Shown here: one piece after another, positions 7,347 to 14,693 of the stretch | Layout of the letters: each line of letters opens with the position of its first letter | Position numbering within the stretch: the first letter of the stretch is position 1 | Source: an uncultured Clostridia bacterium | GTDB lineage: Bacteria > Bacillota > Clostridia > TANB77 > CAG-508 | Direction of reading: 5' to 3' | Assembly: GCA_944388615.1 (NCBI GenBank) | Contig: CALXJL010000030.1 | Span: 1-15,892 of the forward strand | DNA length: 15,892 nucleotides | The notes under the pieces: model-generated | The model's input: only the letters and a program-made list of their open reading frames with translations | Database searches by the model: none | Told to the model about the DNA's origin: nothing | Made by a program: the position numbers and the translations under genes

Positions 7347-7567
7347 TTTATTTTTCCTCCATTATTTATACATATTTGTTTTAAATCATCAATTGTATCA
7401 TCTAAGCCAATTGTGTGTTCCGCTTCATAGTTCTCTTTTAAAAACTCAATTCCCTTAAAATCTCTCAAATATATATATGCTTCTTTACTTGTTATTTTAT
7501 AATGTTTTGCAAATTCATTTATACAAATTACAATATAATCAATAATCTTTTTTTCTTTTTTAGACAT
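7343..7567 (-). CDS. DUF3791 protein, first gene of the putative toxin-antitoxin operon
   Basis: I chose ATG 7567 (MSKKEKKIIDYIV) because GGAGG lies nine bases upstream; an in-frame ATG at 7636 would add 23 residues of hydrophobic sequence without a ribosome site and would overlap the promoter. The 74-residue protein has the DUF3791 pattern: EAYIYLRDFKGIEFLKENYEAEHT, then a DDTIDDLKQIC helix and a terminal GG. It ends in an ATGA overlap with the DUF3990 gene, so the two are translationally coupled. Its order ahead of an ADP-ribosyltransferase-like gene suggests an antitoxin or partner role; this is inferred, not shown. A promoter and a direct repeat lie just upstream. Confidence 0.85.
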   Translation of the reverse strand: MSKKEKKIIDYIVICINEFAKHYKITSKEAYIYLRDFKGIEFLKENYEAEHTIGLDDTIDDLKQICINNGGKIK

Positions 7568-7597
7568 TTTTTTCCTCCAAATTTTTATTACACATAT

Positions 7598-7627
7598 ATT
7601 ATAATACATTATATAACCAATTTTCAA
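7598..7627 (-). promoter_or_regulatory. Promoter of the DUF3791-DUF3990 operon
   Basis: TTGAAA (7627-7622) and TATAAT (7603-7598) are 18 bases apart on the minus strand. Transcription would start near 7591, about 25 bases before the DUF3791 start codon. Confidence 0.6.
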
Positions 7628-7633
7628 CCAATT
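7615..7633. repeat. 8-bp direct repeat at the TA promoter, possible operator
   Basis: AACCAATT occurs at 7615-7622 and 7626-7633, an 11-bp period that puts both copies on one face of the helix. They flank and overlap the -35 element and reach into the ogt stop codon. This fits a site for an autoregulatory protein, but it is short and in AT-rich DNA. Confidence 0.4.
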
Positions 7634-8118
7634 CATTTTTCAAGTTCTAATAGTTTTATTTTTTTATCTATTCCTCCTGCATAACCAGTTAAACTACCAT
7701 TTGCTCCAATTACTCTATGGCAAGGAATAATTATAGATATTGGATTATGACCAACTGCTCCACCAACTGCTTGTGCAGACATTTTCTTTTTATATTTTTT
7801 CCCTAAGATATTTGCAATTTCTCCATAAGTTATTGTTTTGCCATATGGAATATTTAACAAGATCTTCCATACATCCTTTCTAAATTCACTTCCTTCAGGT
7901 TTTAATGCCAGATTAAACTTTGGTTCTTTTCCTTTAAAATAGATGTCTAACCATTTTTTTGCTTTTTCAAAAATAGGTAAATCCGCTTCTTTTAGTTCAT
8001 CATGAATCGTACTTTCAAAATACTTTTGACCTTGTATCCATAGCCCTGTAATATTACTACCATCACTTGTTATATATAATTTTCCAACTACTGAATCCAC
8101 CTTACATAAATATGTCAT
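7633..8118 (-). CDS. ogt: Methylated-DNA--protein-cysteine methyltransferase
   Basis: This 161-residue suicide DNA-repair protein moves the methyl group from O6-methylguanine to its own cysteine. The active site is IIPCHRV with C133; the winged-helix part is PYGKTITYGEIAN, and AVGGAVGHNP precedes the active site, as in the family. Length fits Ogt without an Ada domain. ATG 8118 has AAAGGAG upstream. It is the last gene of the recU operon. If the upstream acetyltransferase gene is read through its CGGA shift, that gene's stop comes 11 bases before this start and overlaps the ribosome site. Confidence 0.95.
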   Translation of the reverse strand: MTYLCKVDSVVGKLYITSDGSNITGLWIQGQKYFESTIHDELKEADLPIFEKAKKWLDIYFKGKEPKFNLALKPEGSEFRKDVWKILLNIPYGKTITYGEIANILGKKYKKKMSAQAVGGAVGHNPISIIIPCHRVIGANGSLTGYAGGIDKKIKLLELEK

Positions 8119-8129
8119 ACATACTCCTT

Positions 8130-8691
8130 TTATTGTTCAATTTGTTTTATAACTCTTGCTGGATTTCCGAACAGCAACAACATTTGATGGAATATCTTTT
8201 GTAACCACACTTCCTGCTCCAATAACAGTATTATCTCCTATTTTTACACCTGGAAGTACTGTTACATTTCCTCCTATCCATACATTGTCTCCAACTTCTA
8301 TTGGTTTTGCATATTCTAAACCTTTATTTCTATTTAATACATCTAAAGGATGACCTGCTGTATAAAATGAACAATTAGGAGCAATAAAAACATTATCTCC
8401 AAATTTTACTTTTCCTGCATCCAAAATTATTAAATTATGATTTGAATAAAAATTTTCTCCTATTTCTATATTGTAACCATAATCACACATAAATGTTGGT
8501 TCTATTCTAAACTTTTCCTTTGTTTTTCCTAACAACTTTCTCATAATCTTAATTTGATTTTCATGATCTGATGGTTTTAGATTATTATAATCATAGCATA
8601 GATCCTTTGCTATTTCCCTTTCTTTTTCTAGATCCTTATTATAATTTGCATCATATAATTCTCCAGCTAACATCTTTTCTTTTTCTGTCAT
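8130..8691 (-). CDS. maa: Maltose/galactoside O-acetyltransferase family, +1 frameshift at CGGA near C-terminus
   Basis: This is a left-handed beta-helix acetyl-CoA-dependent sugar O-acetyltransferase. An N-terminal Mac domain (MTEKEKMLAGELYDANY) precedes hexapeptide repeats (IEVGDNVWIGGNVTVLPGVKIGDNTVIGAGSVV), and TAGHPLD holds the catalytic His. ATG 8691 fits the family start and has GGTGAC upstream. In the zero frame the protein ends abnormally (AVRKSSKSYKTN, stop 8137). Dropping one C at codon 175 (GTT-CGG-A) gives AVGNPARVIKQIEQ and a stop at 8130, the canonical family ending and a 186-residue protein. The zero-frame product is nearly as long, so the shift changes only the tail. The sugar substrate is not known, and many family members are of uncertain specificity. 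Confidence 0.88.
8166..8169 (-). other. CGGA +1 recoding site in O-acetyltransferase gene
   Basis: Zero frame reads GCT GTT CGG AAA TCC; dropping the C gives GCT GTT GGA AAT CCA GCA, the conserved V-G-N-P-A of the family. This is the most clear-cut of the three sites, because the family tail is so recognisable. Confidence 0.7.
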
Positions 8692-8720
8692 AACCTTGTC
8701 ACCTTTCATTATAAATATTA

Positions 8721-9441
8721 TTAGTTCCAAATTTCGACAATAGCATTAGTTATATCATTTGTTTTCATTACAACAACATGCTTATCATCTATATGAGAAT
8801 AGTAACAATTTACTTTATCACCTAACTTTATTTCTTTTTTATATGAAATTCTTAAATTATTATATGGTCTGTTATTATAAATATCTTCTGGTAATGCCTC
8901 ATAAGCTAGATCTAGATAATGTGTATTATGCATATGACCATTAACATCTATATTTCTTCTTTGAACAGTATATATTATACAATTCTCAAATTCTTCTGGA
9001 ATACTTATTTTGCTTAATTCCTCTTCTTCAAAAACACTTTTTTCATTTAGTATATATTTATTTATTATTTCAGGTGATATCCTTATTATTTTTTTTAGAT
9101 TTATATCTAACAATGCCCATTTTGTAGTTGCAATAGCACATAATTCATTATTCTCGTTATATATTTCATAATCTCTATAAGTTGTTACTTTTTTTACATT
9201 TCTTCCCCATGTTTTCACTAATAGTTCTTCACCATAGCTTGGCCTTTTAATCACTTTTAATTTCCAATCCATTAATATCCAACTAACACCTTTTTTCTCT
9301 ATATCTAATAAACCATATCCGGACTTCATCTGATTGATATCCTCCAACATTTTCTAATATACTTAACATTGCTCTATTTGTTATTAATCCATTTTTCCCT
9401 GTATCTTCTAAGCCTGTTCTTATTCTACTTTCATACACCAT
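8721..9441 (-). CDS. Acyl-ACP thioesterase, +1 frameshift at CGGA at codon 41
   Basis: This double-hotdog thioesterase hydrolyses acyl-ACP to free fatty acid. ATG 9441 has AAGGAAG upstream and opens with MVYESRIRT, then ITNRAMLSILENVGGYQSDEV. There the frame breaks: zero frame continues RIWFIRYREKRC and stops at 52 residues. Dropping one C at codon 41 (GTC-CGG-A) gives SDEVGYGLLDIEKKGVSWIL, the family sequence, and a 239-residue protein, the usual length. The second hotdog holds the active-site block NIDVNGHMHNTHYLDLAYEALP. The distal frame alone, from an internal ATG at 9350, would lack the start of the first hotdog. The gene lies 15 bases after recU and precedes the acetyltransferase gene. 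Either it is translated through recoding, or it is a recent pseudogene. Confidence 0.87.
9318..9321 (-). other. CGGA +1 recoding site in thioesterase gene
   Basis: Zero frame reads GAA GTC CGG ATA TGG; dropping the C gives GAA GTC GGA TAT GGT, matching the conserved V-G-Y-G of bacterial FatA-like enzymes. Most of the protein lies after this site, so no full enzyme is made without a shift. Confidence 0.65.
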
Positions 9442-9456
9442 TATATGACTTCCTTT

Positions 9457-10026
9457 CTAGCAAATTTCTAAGATATCTGCCATACCATTTTTCATTTTCT
9501 TCACATTTAAAAGCATTTCATCTAATTCTGTTTGTAATATATATTTTCTACCAAATCTTTCTTTCATCTCATCCCATATATTTATATCTATTTTATAGAT
9601 ATCTCCATTAGAGAATCCTACAAGCACAAATGACATTGCACCTAATTTGAAATAATATAATAGAGTTTCTCTTTGATGATCACTTAATACTTGATATGTA
9701 ATTCTATCTGATTCTGTAAATTTTGCATCAAATACTACTGTTCTTCCACCTTTTATACAACCTTTAAAATCTGGTTGTGCAGCTTTTGTAAATATTGATT
9801 CAAAATGTCCATTTTCTATATGTTGTATTATTTTCATGGGTTCAGGAGTTTTCTCTATTTTTGCTAAGTTTTTTCTTTCATAATATGAACATATATCTGT
9901 AACTCTATTTTCGAAATTCTCTCCTAAAAATCTATTTATTCTTCCTTGCATTTGCCTATCTGGACTTTTAGTTTTTCCTGATGATGCATTTACTATTTTT
10001 TTATATTCTTCTATTGACATTCCCAT
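9457..10026 (-). CDS. recU: RecU-like Holliday junction resolvase, phage-type
   Basis: This 189-residue nuclease has the RecU core: QGRINRFLGENFENRV with E37, QPDFKG with D86, and VVFDAKFTESDRITY with D100 and K102. The loop DHQRETLLYYFKLGAMSFVLVGFS follows. These form the PD-(D/E)XK-type active site that cuts four-way junctions in recombination and chromosome segregation. The IEKTPEPMK segment and the short N-terminus resemble RecU copies in clostridial phages and prophages, so it may have come from a phage; no other phage gene is present. The start is uncertain: ATG 10026 and ATG 10020 (MSIEEY) are both possible and neither has a good ribosome site of its own. The strong AAAGGAGGG upstream serves a five-codon ORF instead, implying re-initiation. 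Confidence 0.85.
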   Translation of the reverse strand: MGMSIEEYKKIVNASSGKTKSPDRQMQGRINRFLGENFENRVTDICSYYERKNLAKIEKTPEPMKIIQHIENGHFESIFTKAAQPDFKGCIKGGRTVVFDAKFTESDRITYQVLSDHQRETLLYYFKLGAMSFVLVGFSNGDIYKIDINIWDEMKERFGRKYILQTELDEMLLNVKKMKNGMADILEIC

Positions 10027-10038
10027 TTTTCTTCAATG

Positions 10039-10056
10039 CTAGTATATTTCTAACAT
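10039..10056 (-). promoter_or_regulatory. Five-codon leader ORF with strong ribosome site before recU
   Basis: AAAGGAGGG (10069-10061) is spaced ideally for ATG 10056, which opens MLEIY and a TAG at 10041-10039. The recU start follows 12 bases later in the same frame with a TGA between. Ribosomes would load on the leader and re-initiate at recU. Confidence 0.45.
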
Positions 10057-10097
10057 TTTTCCCTCCTTTGTTTAGTCTTGTGTTTTTATCTTTACAT

Positions 10098-10106
10098 ATT
10101 ATATCA
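10098..10106 (-). promoter_or_regulatory. Extended -10 promoter of the recU-thioesterase-acetyltransferase-ogt operon
   Basis: The minus strand reads TGATATAAT, an extended -10 (TG-N-TATAAT) that does not need a strong -35; none is visible at the right distance. Transcription would start near 10091 and cover the leader ORF and four genes. Confidence 0.55.
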
Positions 10107-10114
10107 AATAAAGT

Positions 10115-10684
10115 TTAAAAGCTACTTGCTTTTTCCAAAAACGTGATTTTATATTTTCTTTTTGGTTTTTCATATTTTCTTAAAAGTCCAGTATAAATTT
10201 CATGTAAATCTTCTATATATTTAAAATCCTCTGGTTTTACAACCTCAGGTATTTCTAGATCTATTCCAGATTTTTCTATTACATATTTTACAAATTCTGC
10301 ACAATAAAAAGATTTTTCTTTGCCTATTTTCTTATGAAATCCTGCAGCAAATAATCCGATTACATTAAATTTATACTTTTCTTTTTCTCTTTCTATTTTT
10401 TTAATAGTATTTTCTATAATTCTATATTTTTCTTCTGTTACATTTAAATAATATACTTTTGCTTTTGTTTTATAAAATCTTTTGAAAGTACCTTTATTTA
10501 TATATTCATGTACAAATCCTCCCCAAAAAGGATGGTATGGATTTAATCTTCCAAAACTATACATTTGTTTTAATTCATCATCTAATGCAATAGATACGTG
10601 TGAAAATTCATCCTTTGTATAATTCTTAATCACTTTAGATAATGCTGTTCCTGTATGAGTCAAAATTATATATATTTTCTTCAT
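10115..10684 (-). CDS. Permuted papain-fold (NlpC/P60-LRAT-YiiX-like) protein
   Basis: This 189-residue protein has no signal peptide or clear membrane segment. Its catalytic-looking His comes first (H29 in DEFSHVSIALD) and Cys later (C128 in SFYCAEFVKYVIE). That order marks the circularly permuted NlpC/P60 fold (YiiX/LRAT-like). It starts MKKIYIILTHTGTALSKVIK, and a FNVIGLFAAGF stretch precedes the Cys. Proteins of this fold act as amidases, peptidases or acyltransferases on cell-wall peptides or lipids; which applies here cannot be told. The gene follows the ABC permease by 32 bases and probably belongs to its transcript. The start ATG 10684 has a weak GGGAAG site. A short stem of six base pairs (10117-10133) overlaps its stop and could be a weak terminator. 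Confidence 0.72.
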   Translation of the reverse strand: MKKIYIILTHTGTALSKVIKNYTKDEFSHVSIALDDELKQMYSFGRLNPYHPFWGGFVHEYINKGTFKRFYKTKAKVYYLNVTEEKYRIIENTIKKIEREKEKYKFNVIGLFAAGFHKKIGKEKSFYCAEFVKYVIEKSGIDLEIPEVVKPEDFKYIEDLHEIYTGLLRKYEKPKRKYKITFLEKASSF

Positions 10685-10716
10685 TCTATCATCTTCCCAT
10701 TTCTTCGATATTTTTG

Positions 10717-13700
10717 CTATTCTACACTTTTTAGACTTTCTATCATATCTATTTTTCTTAAAATAAAGTGAATTATCCAGTTAACTATAAGAGAAAATAA
10801 TATAGTTATAATTGAAGAATAGACATAACTTGTCCAAGCTATATTTCTTGTAAATCTAAGATTGTCTATTTCAATACTAGCAATCAAGATATTCGTTAAA
10901 ACAACACCAAAAATCAATCCAATAATTACTCCTATTACTGTAAAAACAATATTTTCCTTGTTTATGTAATCATCTACTTCTTTATTATAAAATCCTAAAA
11001 CTTTTAATGTTGCAATTTCTCTTTGCCTTTCTCCTATATTTATATTAGCTAAATTATATAGTACCACAAATGCCAACAAAGCAGATGAAATAATAAGTAC
11101 TACTACAATATAATTCATAGTATTTAACATATCTGATATAGATTTTAATAATGTAGATACCATTGTTACAGAAGTTACTCCATCAATTTTTAACACCTCT
11201 TCTGAAAGACTACTGTATTCTTCTGCATTTTTTGTATTAACATATAACATATTAGTTTTATATGATTTAATATTAGTTTCATAAAATTCCTTTGACATAT
11301 ATACATAATGTGAAACATAATTTTCAGCAATAGCATCAACTTTAACTTTATATTCAATATCATCACTATCTATTAATGTTATTTCATCACCTGGTTTTAC
11401 ATTCAAAAACTCAGCTACTTTATCTGTAATAACAACACCATTATTCCCTAAATTTATTTTCTCATTATTTGAAATGTTTACTAAATTACACACAGTATCA
11501 AAGCTTTCATTATCATCTGGTATAAACATTGTTACATCATAACTTTTTGAATCATCTTTTTTAAGACTTCCTGTAGCCATATATGTTTCAACATAATTTT
11601 CTATATTTTCATTTGCATCCATATATTCTTTTAGATCTTGAAGCCCTTCTGTATTTGCTAAGGATATTGATGATTCATATGTAAATACTTTAGTAAATTG
11701 TAAATCTGGAATATCAATAACTGAATCTCTTATTCCAAAGCCTGTAAGCATAAGACCTGTACAACCTGCAATTCCTACAACTGTCATTATAGCTCTTTTT
11801 TTATATCTAAATATATTCCTTGCAGTAACTTTTTCAGAAAATTTTAATCTTTTCCAGATAAAACCTATTCTTTCTAGGACTATTTTTCTCCCATTTTTTG
11901 GTGGTTTTGGTCTCATTAAAATAGCTGGTAATTCTTTTAGTTCATTATATGAAACAATAATTGTTGCTCCTCCTATGCATAAAAACGCGAACAAAATTCC
12001 TAATAAACCTATCTCTAATCTATATGACACATAGAAATTTGGTATTGTATATACAATTGAGTATAATGTCCATACAATATTAGGTAATAAGTAAAAGCCA
12101 ACACTCATACCTATTATTCCACCTATTATACAAGCTAAAAAAGCATATAATACATATTTAGAAATTATTTGAAAATTATTATATCCTAGTGACTTTAAGG
12201 TTCCTATTTCTGTTCTTTCTTCTTCTATCATTCTTGTCATTGATGTTAAACTTATAAGAACTGCTACTAAATAAAATATGACAGGAAACATTTTAGATAT
12301 ATTTGACATTGTTTGTATAGCATCAAAAACATTTGTATATCCTGTATTGTCTAATCTATCCTGTATATACCATTTTGCTTTTTCTATTTTTCCTATTTCA
12401 TCTTTAGCATCATTTAATTCTATTTGTGCTTCTTGTAATTTTTCTTCTACCTCTTTTTTTGCATCTTGATATTCTAATTCTTTTGTCTGAATTTCATTCT
12501 TAGCATCTTCAAGTTCTTGTCTTCCATTTTGAATTTCTAGTTTTCCATTTGCGATTTCTCTATTTGCTGTTTTTTTACTACTTTCTAGCTTGCTTTTTTG
12601 AGATTGTAATTCCTGTTTTCCAGATTCTAATTGTTGCTCCCCTGTTGTTATTTTTTCCTCTGCTGCTTTTATTTCATTTTCAATTTGAAGTTTTTGTGAT
12701 TCCAGTCCTTGTAAAGTTTGAGTTGTTTCTTTAATAGTAGCATCTATTTGAGTTGTATCTAAGCCACTTTCTTCCATGGCTTTTTTTTGCTCTTCTAATT
12801 CTTCTATTCCAGATTTAGTAGATGCTATACCTTCATTCAATTTCTGTATACTTTCATTTGCTATAATTCTATTTTGTTCTAATTCTTGTTTTCCAGTTTC
12901 CAATTCCTGTGTTTTAGCTTCTAATTCATTTTCTGCCTGTTCTATCTGTTGTTCCGCACTTTTAAATTGCTTTTGCATATTAGATTCTTGTGATTTCAAT
13001 TCTTTTTCTGATTTATTTAATTCTTCTTCTGAATTAGTAATTTGTGTTCTAGCATCATTTATTTGTTTTTCTGCTTCTAAAAGTTCATTTTCCGCCTCTT
13101 GTTTTTTTTCATCATATTCTTTTTGCGCTTCTGCCAATTTTTCATTTGCCTCATTTATTAAGTTATTATACCTTGCTTCTTCTCTTTGTTCTTTTATATT
13201 TTCTAGTTTTGCTATTACAGGATTTACCAATTCCAGATATCCATCACTATTTGTTATCTCATTTTTTGCACCATTTACAGTAATATAAATATCTGTATAA
13301 ACATCCATATTAATTACATCATCTTTTACATATGTATAAAATGATATACTTCCATTTCCAATAGATGTATTACCTCTTTCTGAAGAGATATAAAGAGGTG
13401 ATTCTACAATTCCTACAATTGTAAATTCTTTATTAGTAAATATATCACTATCATCTTCATTTTTATCGTTATTATCAAGGATCAGTTTTTGCCCAATAAC
13501 CCCTTCATAATTATCATCCATAAAATATCCCTCATCTATTAAACATTCATTAGAGTTTTCAGGCATTTTTCCATATATTAAATATGGAGTATTAATATTT
13601 TCATTATATTCAATTACTTTACATACATTTTCCGCACCATCAAATTGTACCATAGAATCCTTAGTTTGAATCGCTACAGCACGCTCTATTCCTTCTATTT

Positions 13701-13932
13701 TATTAATCTCTTGTAAATCTTCATCTGTAAGTCCTAATGTTGAAACCACACTAATATCAAACATTTTATTTTCATCTACATACCTATCTAGGCTATCTAA
13801 CATATCAGGACTTGAAGCAACTAGACCTGAATAAAATCCCACTCCTAAAAAAGCCATAACAAGTATGGATATAAAACGTCTTCTGGTTCTACTTATTGAT
13901 TTAAAGTTATTTTTTATTAACGATCTTTTCAT
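10717..13932 (-). CDS. Large FtsX/MacB-type ABC permease with extracellular coiled coil
   Basis: The protein has 1071 residues. Membrane segment 1 (about 20-42) leads to an extracytoplasmic core (about 45-235). A very long coiled coil follows (about 240-525), rich in Glu, Gln and Lys, with repeated units such as ETGKQELEQ and ESGKQELQS. A first FtsX domain (about 548-690) contains MIEEERTEIGTLKSLGY, the coupling-helix motif that contacts the ATPase. A further membrane segment near 715, a second extracytoplasmic domain and a second FtsX domain (about 930-1060, with ERQREIATLKVLGF) complete it. Transporters of this class use ATP hydrolysis for mechanical work on envelope lipids, peptides or wall enzymes rather than ordinary import. 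The coiled coil would extend far outside the membrane. The ATPase gene ends 27 bases upstream; the ribosome site before ATG 13932 is poor, so translation is probably coupled. Confidence 0.92.
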   Translation of the reverse strand: MKRSLIKNNFKSISRTRRRFISILVMAFLGVGFYSGLVASSPDMLDSLDRYVDENKMFDISVVSTLGLTDEDLQEINKIEGIERAVAIQTKDSMVQFDGAENVCKVIEYNENINTPYLIYGKMPENSNECLIDEGYFMDDNYEGVIGQKLILDNNDKNEDDSDIFTNKEFTIVGIVESPLYISSERGNTSIGNGSISFYTYVKDDVINMDVYTDIYITVNGAKNEITNSDGYLELVNPVIAKLENIKEQREEARYNNLINEANEKLAEAQKEYDEKKQEAENELLEAEKQINDARTQITNSEEELNKSEKELKSQESNMQKQFKSAEQQIEQAENELEAKTQELETGKQELEQNRIIANESIQKLNEGIASTKSGIEELEEQKKAMEESGLDTTQIDATIKETTQTLQGLESQKLQIENEIKAAEEKITTGEQQLESGKQELQSQKSKLESSKKTANREIANGKLEIQNGRQELEDAKNEIQTKELEYQDAKKEVEEKLQEAQIELNDAKDEIGKIEKAKWYIQDRLDNTGYTNVFDAIQTMSNISKMFPVIFYLVAVLISLTSMTRMIEEERTEIGTLKSLGYNNFQIISKYVLYAFLACIIGGIIGMSVGFYLLPNIVWTLYSIVYTIPNFYVSYRLEIGLLGILFAFLCIGGATIIVSYNELKELPAILMRPKPPKNGRKIVLERIGFIWKRLKFSEKVTARNIFRYKKRAIMTVVGIAGCTGLMLTGFGIRDSVIDIPDLQFTKVFTYESSISLANTEGLQDLKEYMDANENIENYVETYMATGSLKKDDSKSYDVTMFIPDDNESFDTVCNLVNISNNEKINLGNNGVVITDKVAEFLNVKPGDEITLIDSDDIEYKVKVDAIAENYVSHYVYMSKEFYETNIKSYKTNMLYVNTKNAEEYSSLSEEVLKIDGVTSVTMVSTLLKSISDMLNTMNYIVVVLIISSALLAFVVLYNLANINIGERQREIATLKVLGFYNKEVDDYINKENIVFTVIGVIIGLIFGVVLTNILIASIEIDNLRFTRNIAWTSYVYSSIITILFSLIVNWIIHFILRKIDMIESLKSVE

Positions 13933-13959
13933 ACGTCTTTAAAAATTCCTTTCTTTTTT

Positions 13960-14661
13960 TTACCATTCAATATCATCAATAGAAACTTTACTTTGATTTA
14001 CCGTTATTTTTTCGACAGTACCATTTTTAAAATGTATTATTCTGTCTGCCATTGGGGCAATAGCACCATTATGTGTAATTATTATAACTGTCATATTTTC
14101 TTTTCTGGACATATCTTGTAATAATTTTAATATACTTTTTCCTGTTTTATAATCTAATGCTCCAGTTGGTTCATCACATAGTAATAATTTTGGGTTTTTA
14201 GCAATTGCTCTTGCTATAGCAACTCTTTGTTGTTCCCCTCCTGAAAGTTGTGCTGGGAAATTATCTTTCCTATTAGATAATCCCACCTTATCCAAGATTT
14301 CATCAACATTTAAAGCATCTTTACATAATTGTGTTGCAAGTTCCACATTTTCTTTAGCTGTTAAATTTTGTACTAAATTATAGAATTGAAACACAAATCC
14401 AATATCATTTCTTCTATATGTTATTAATTGTCTATTATTTAATTTTGAAATTTCTTTATTATCTACATATACTTTTCCTGATGTTAATTTGTCCATTCCA
14501 CCTAATATATTTAATGCAGTAGTTTTTCCTGCGCCACTTGGCCCTACTATAACAACTAATTCTCCTTTTTCTATACTAAAATTTGTATTATCCAAAGCTC
14601 TTATTGTTACTTCACCCATTTTATATTTTTTTACAACATCTTTAAATTCAATATATGACAT
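13960..14661 (-). CDS. ABC transporter ATPase, MacB/LolD type
   Basis: This 233-residue nucleotide-binding subunit has Walker A GPSGAGKT (40-47), Q-loop Q92 (FVFQFYNL), signature LSGGEQQR (139-146), Walker B LLLCDE (159-164), D-loop ALD and switch H197 (ITHNGA). The FQFYNLVQNLTAKENVELA stretch and the DEPTGALD box are typical of the LolD/MacB/FtsE subfamily, the partner of FtsX-type permeases. It pairs with the giant permease directly downstream. ATG 14661 has AAAGGAG upstream. It lies 32 bases after the copper ATPase gene, so it could share that transcript, although a functional link with copper export is not evident. A short C-terminal extension (KVSIDDIEW) follows the usual end. Confidence 0.95.
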   Translation of the reverse strand: MSYIEFKDVVKKYKMGEVTIRALDNTNFSIEKGELVVIVGPSGAGKTTALNILGGMDKLTSGKVYVDNKEISKLNNRQLITYRRNDIGFVFQFYNLVQNLTAKENVELATQLCKDALNVDEILDKVGLSNRKDNFPAQLSGGEQQRVAIARAIAKNPKLLLCDEPTGALDYKTGKSILKLLQDMSRKENMTVIIITHNGAIAPMADRIIHFKNGTVEKITVNQSKVSIDDIEW

Positions 14662-14693
14662 AGAAACTTGCTCCTTTGTTATATAATTTATTT

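Noticed and set aside
7343..7636. Longer DUF3791 protein from ATG 7636
   Set aside because: It would overlap the ogt stop and the -35/-10 promoter, has no ribosome site, and adds residues not seen in the family; ATG 7567 has GGAGG.
8721..9350. Thioesterase starting at internal ATG 9350
   Set aside because: That start lacks family residues before GYGLL and reads the upstream family sequence in the wrong frame. ATG 9441 with AAGGAAG gives the true N-terminus.
10117..10133. Strong terminator after the papain-fold gene
   Set aside because: The stem is only about six base pairs and overlaps the stop codon, with no clean T run after it; kept as a remark only.
12278..13288. Several Cys/Ser/Phe-rich plus-strand open frames opposite the permease
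   Set aside because: They are antisense shadows of the coiled coil's biased codons, with no ribosome sites and no protein-like domain.
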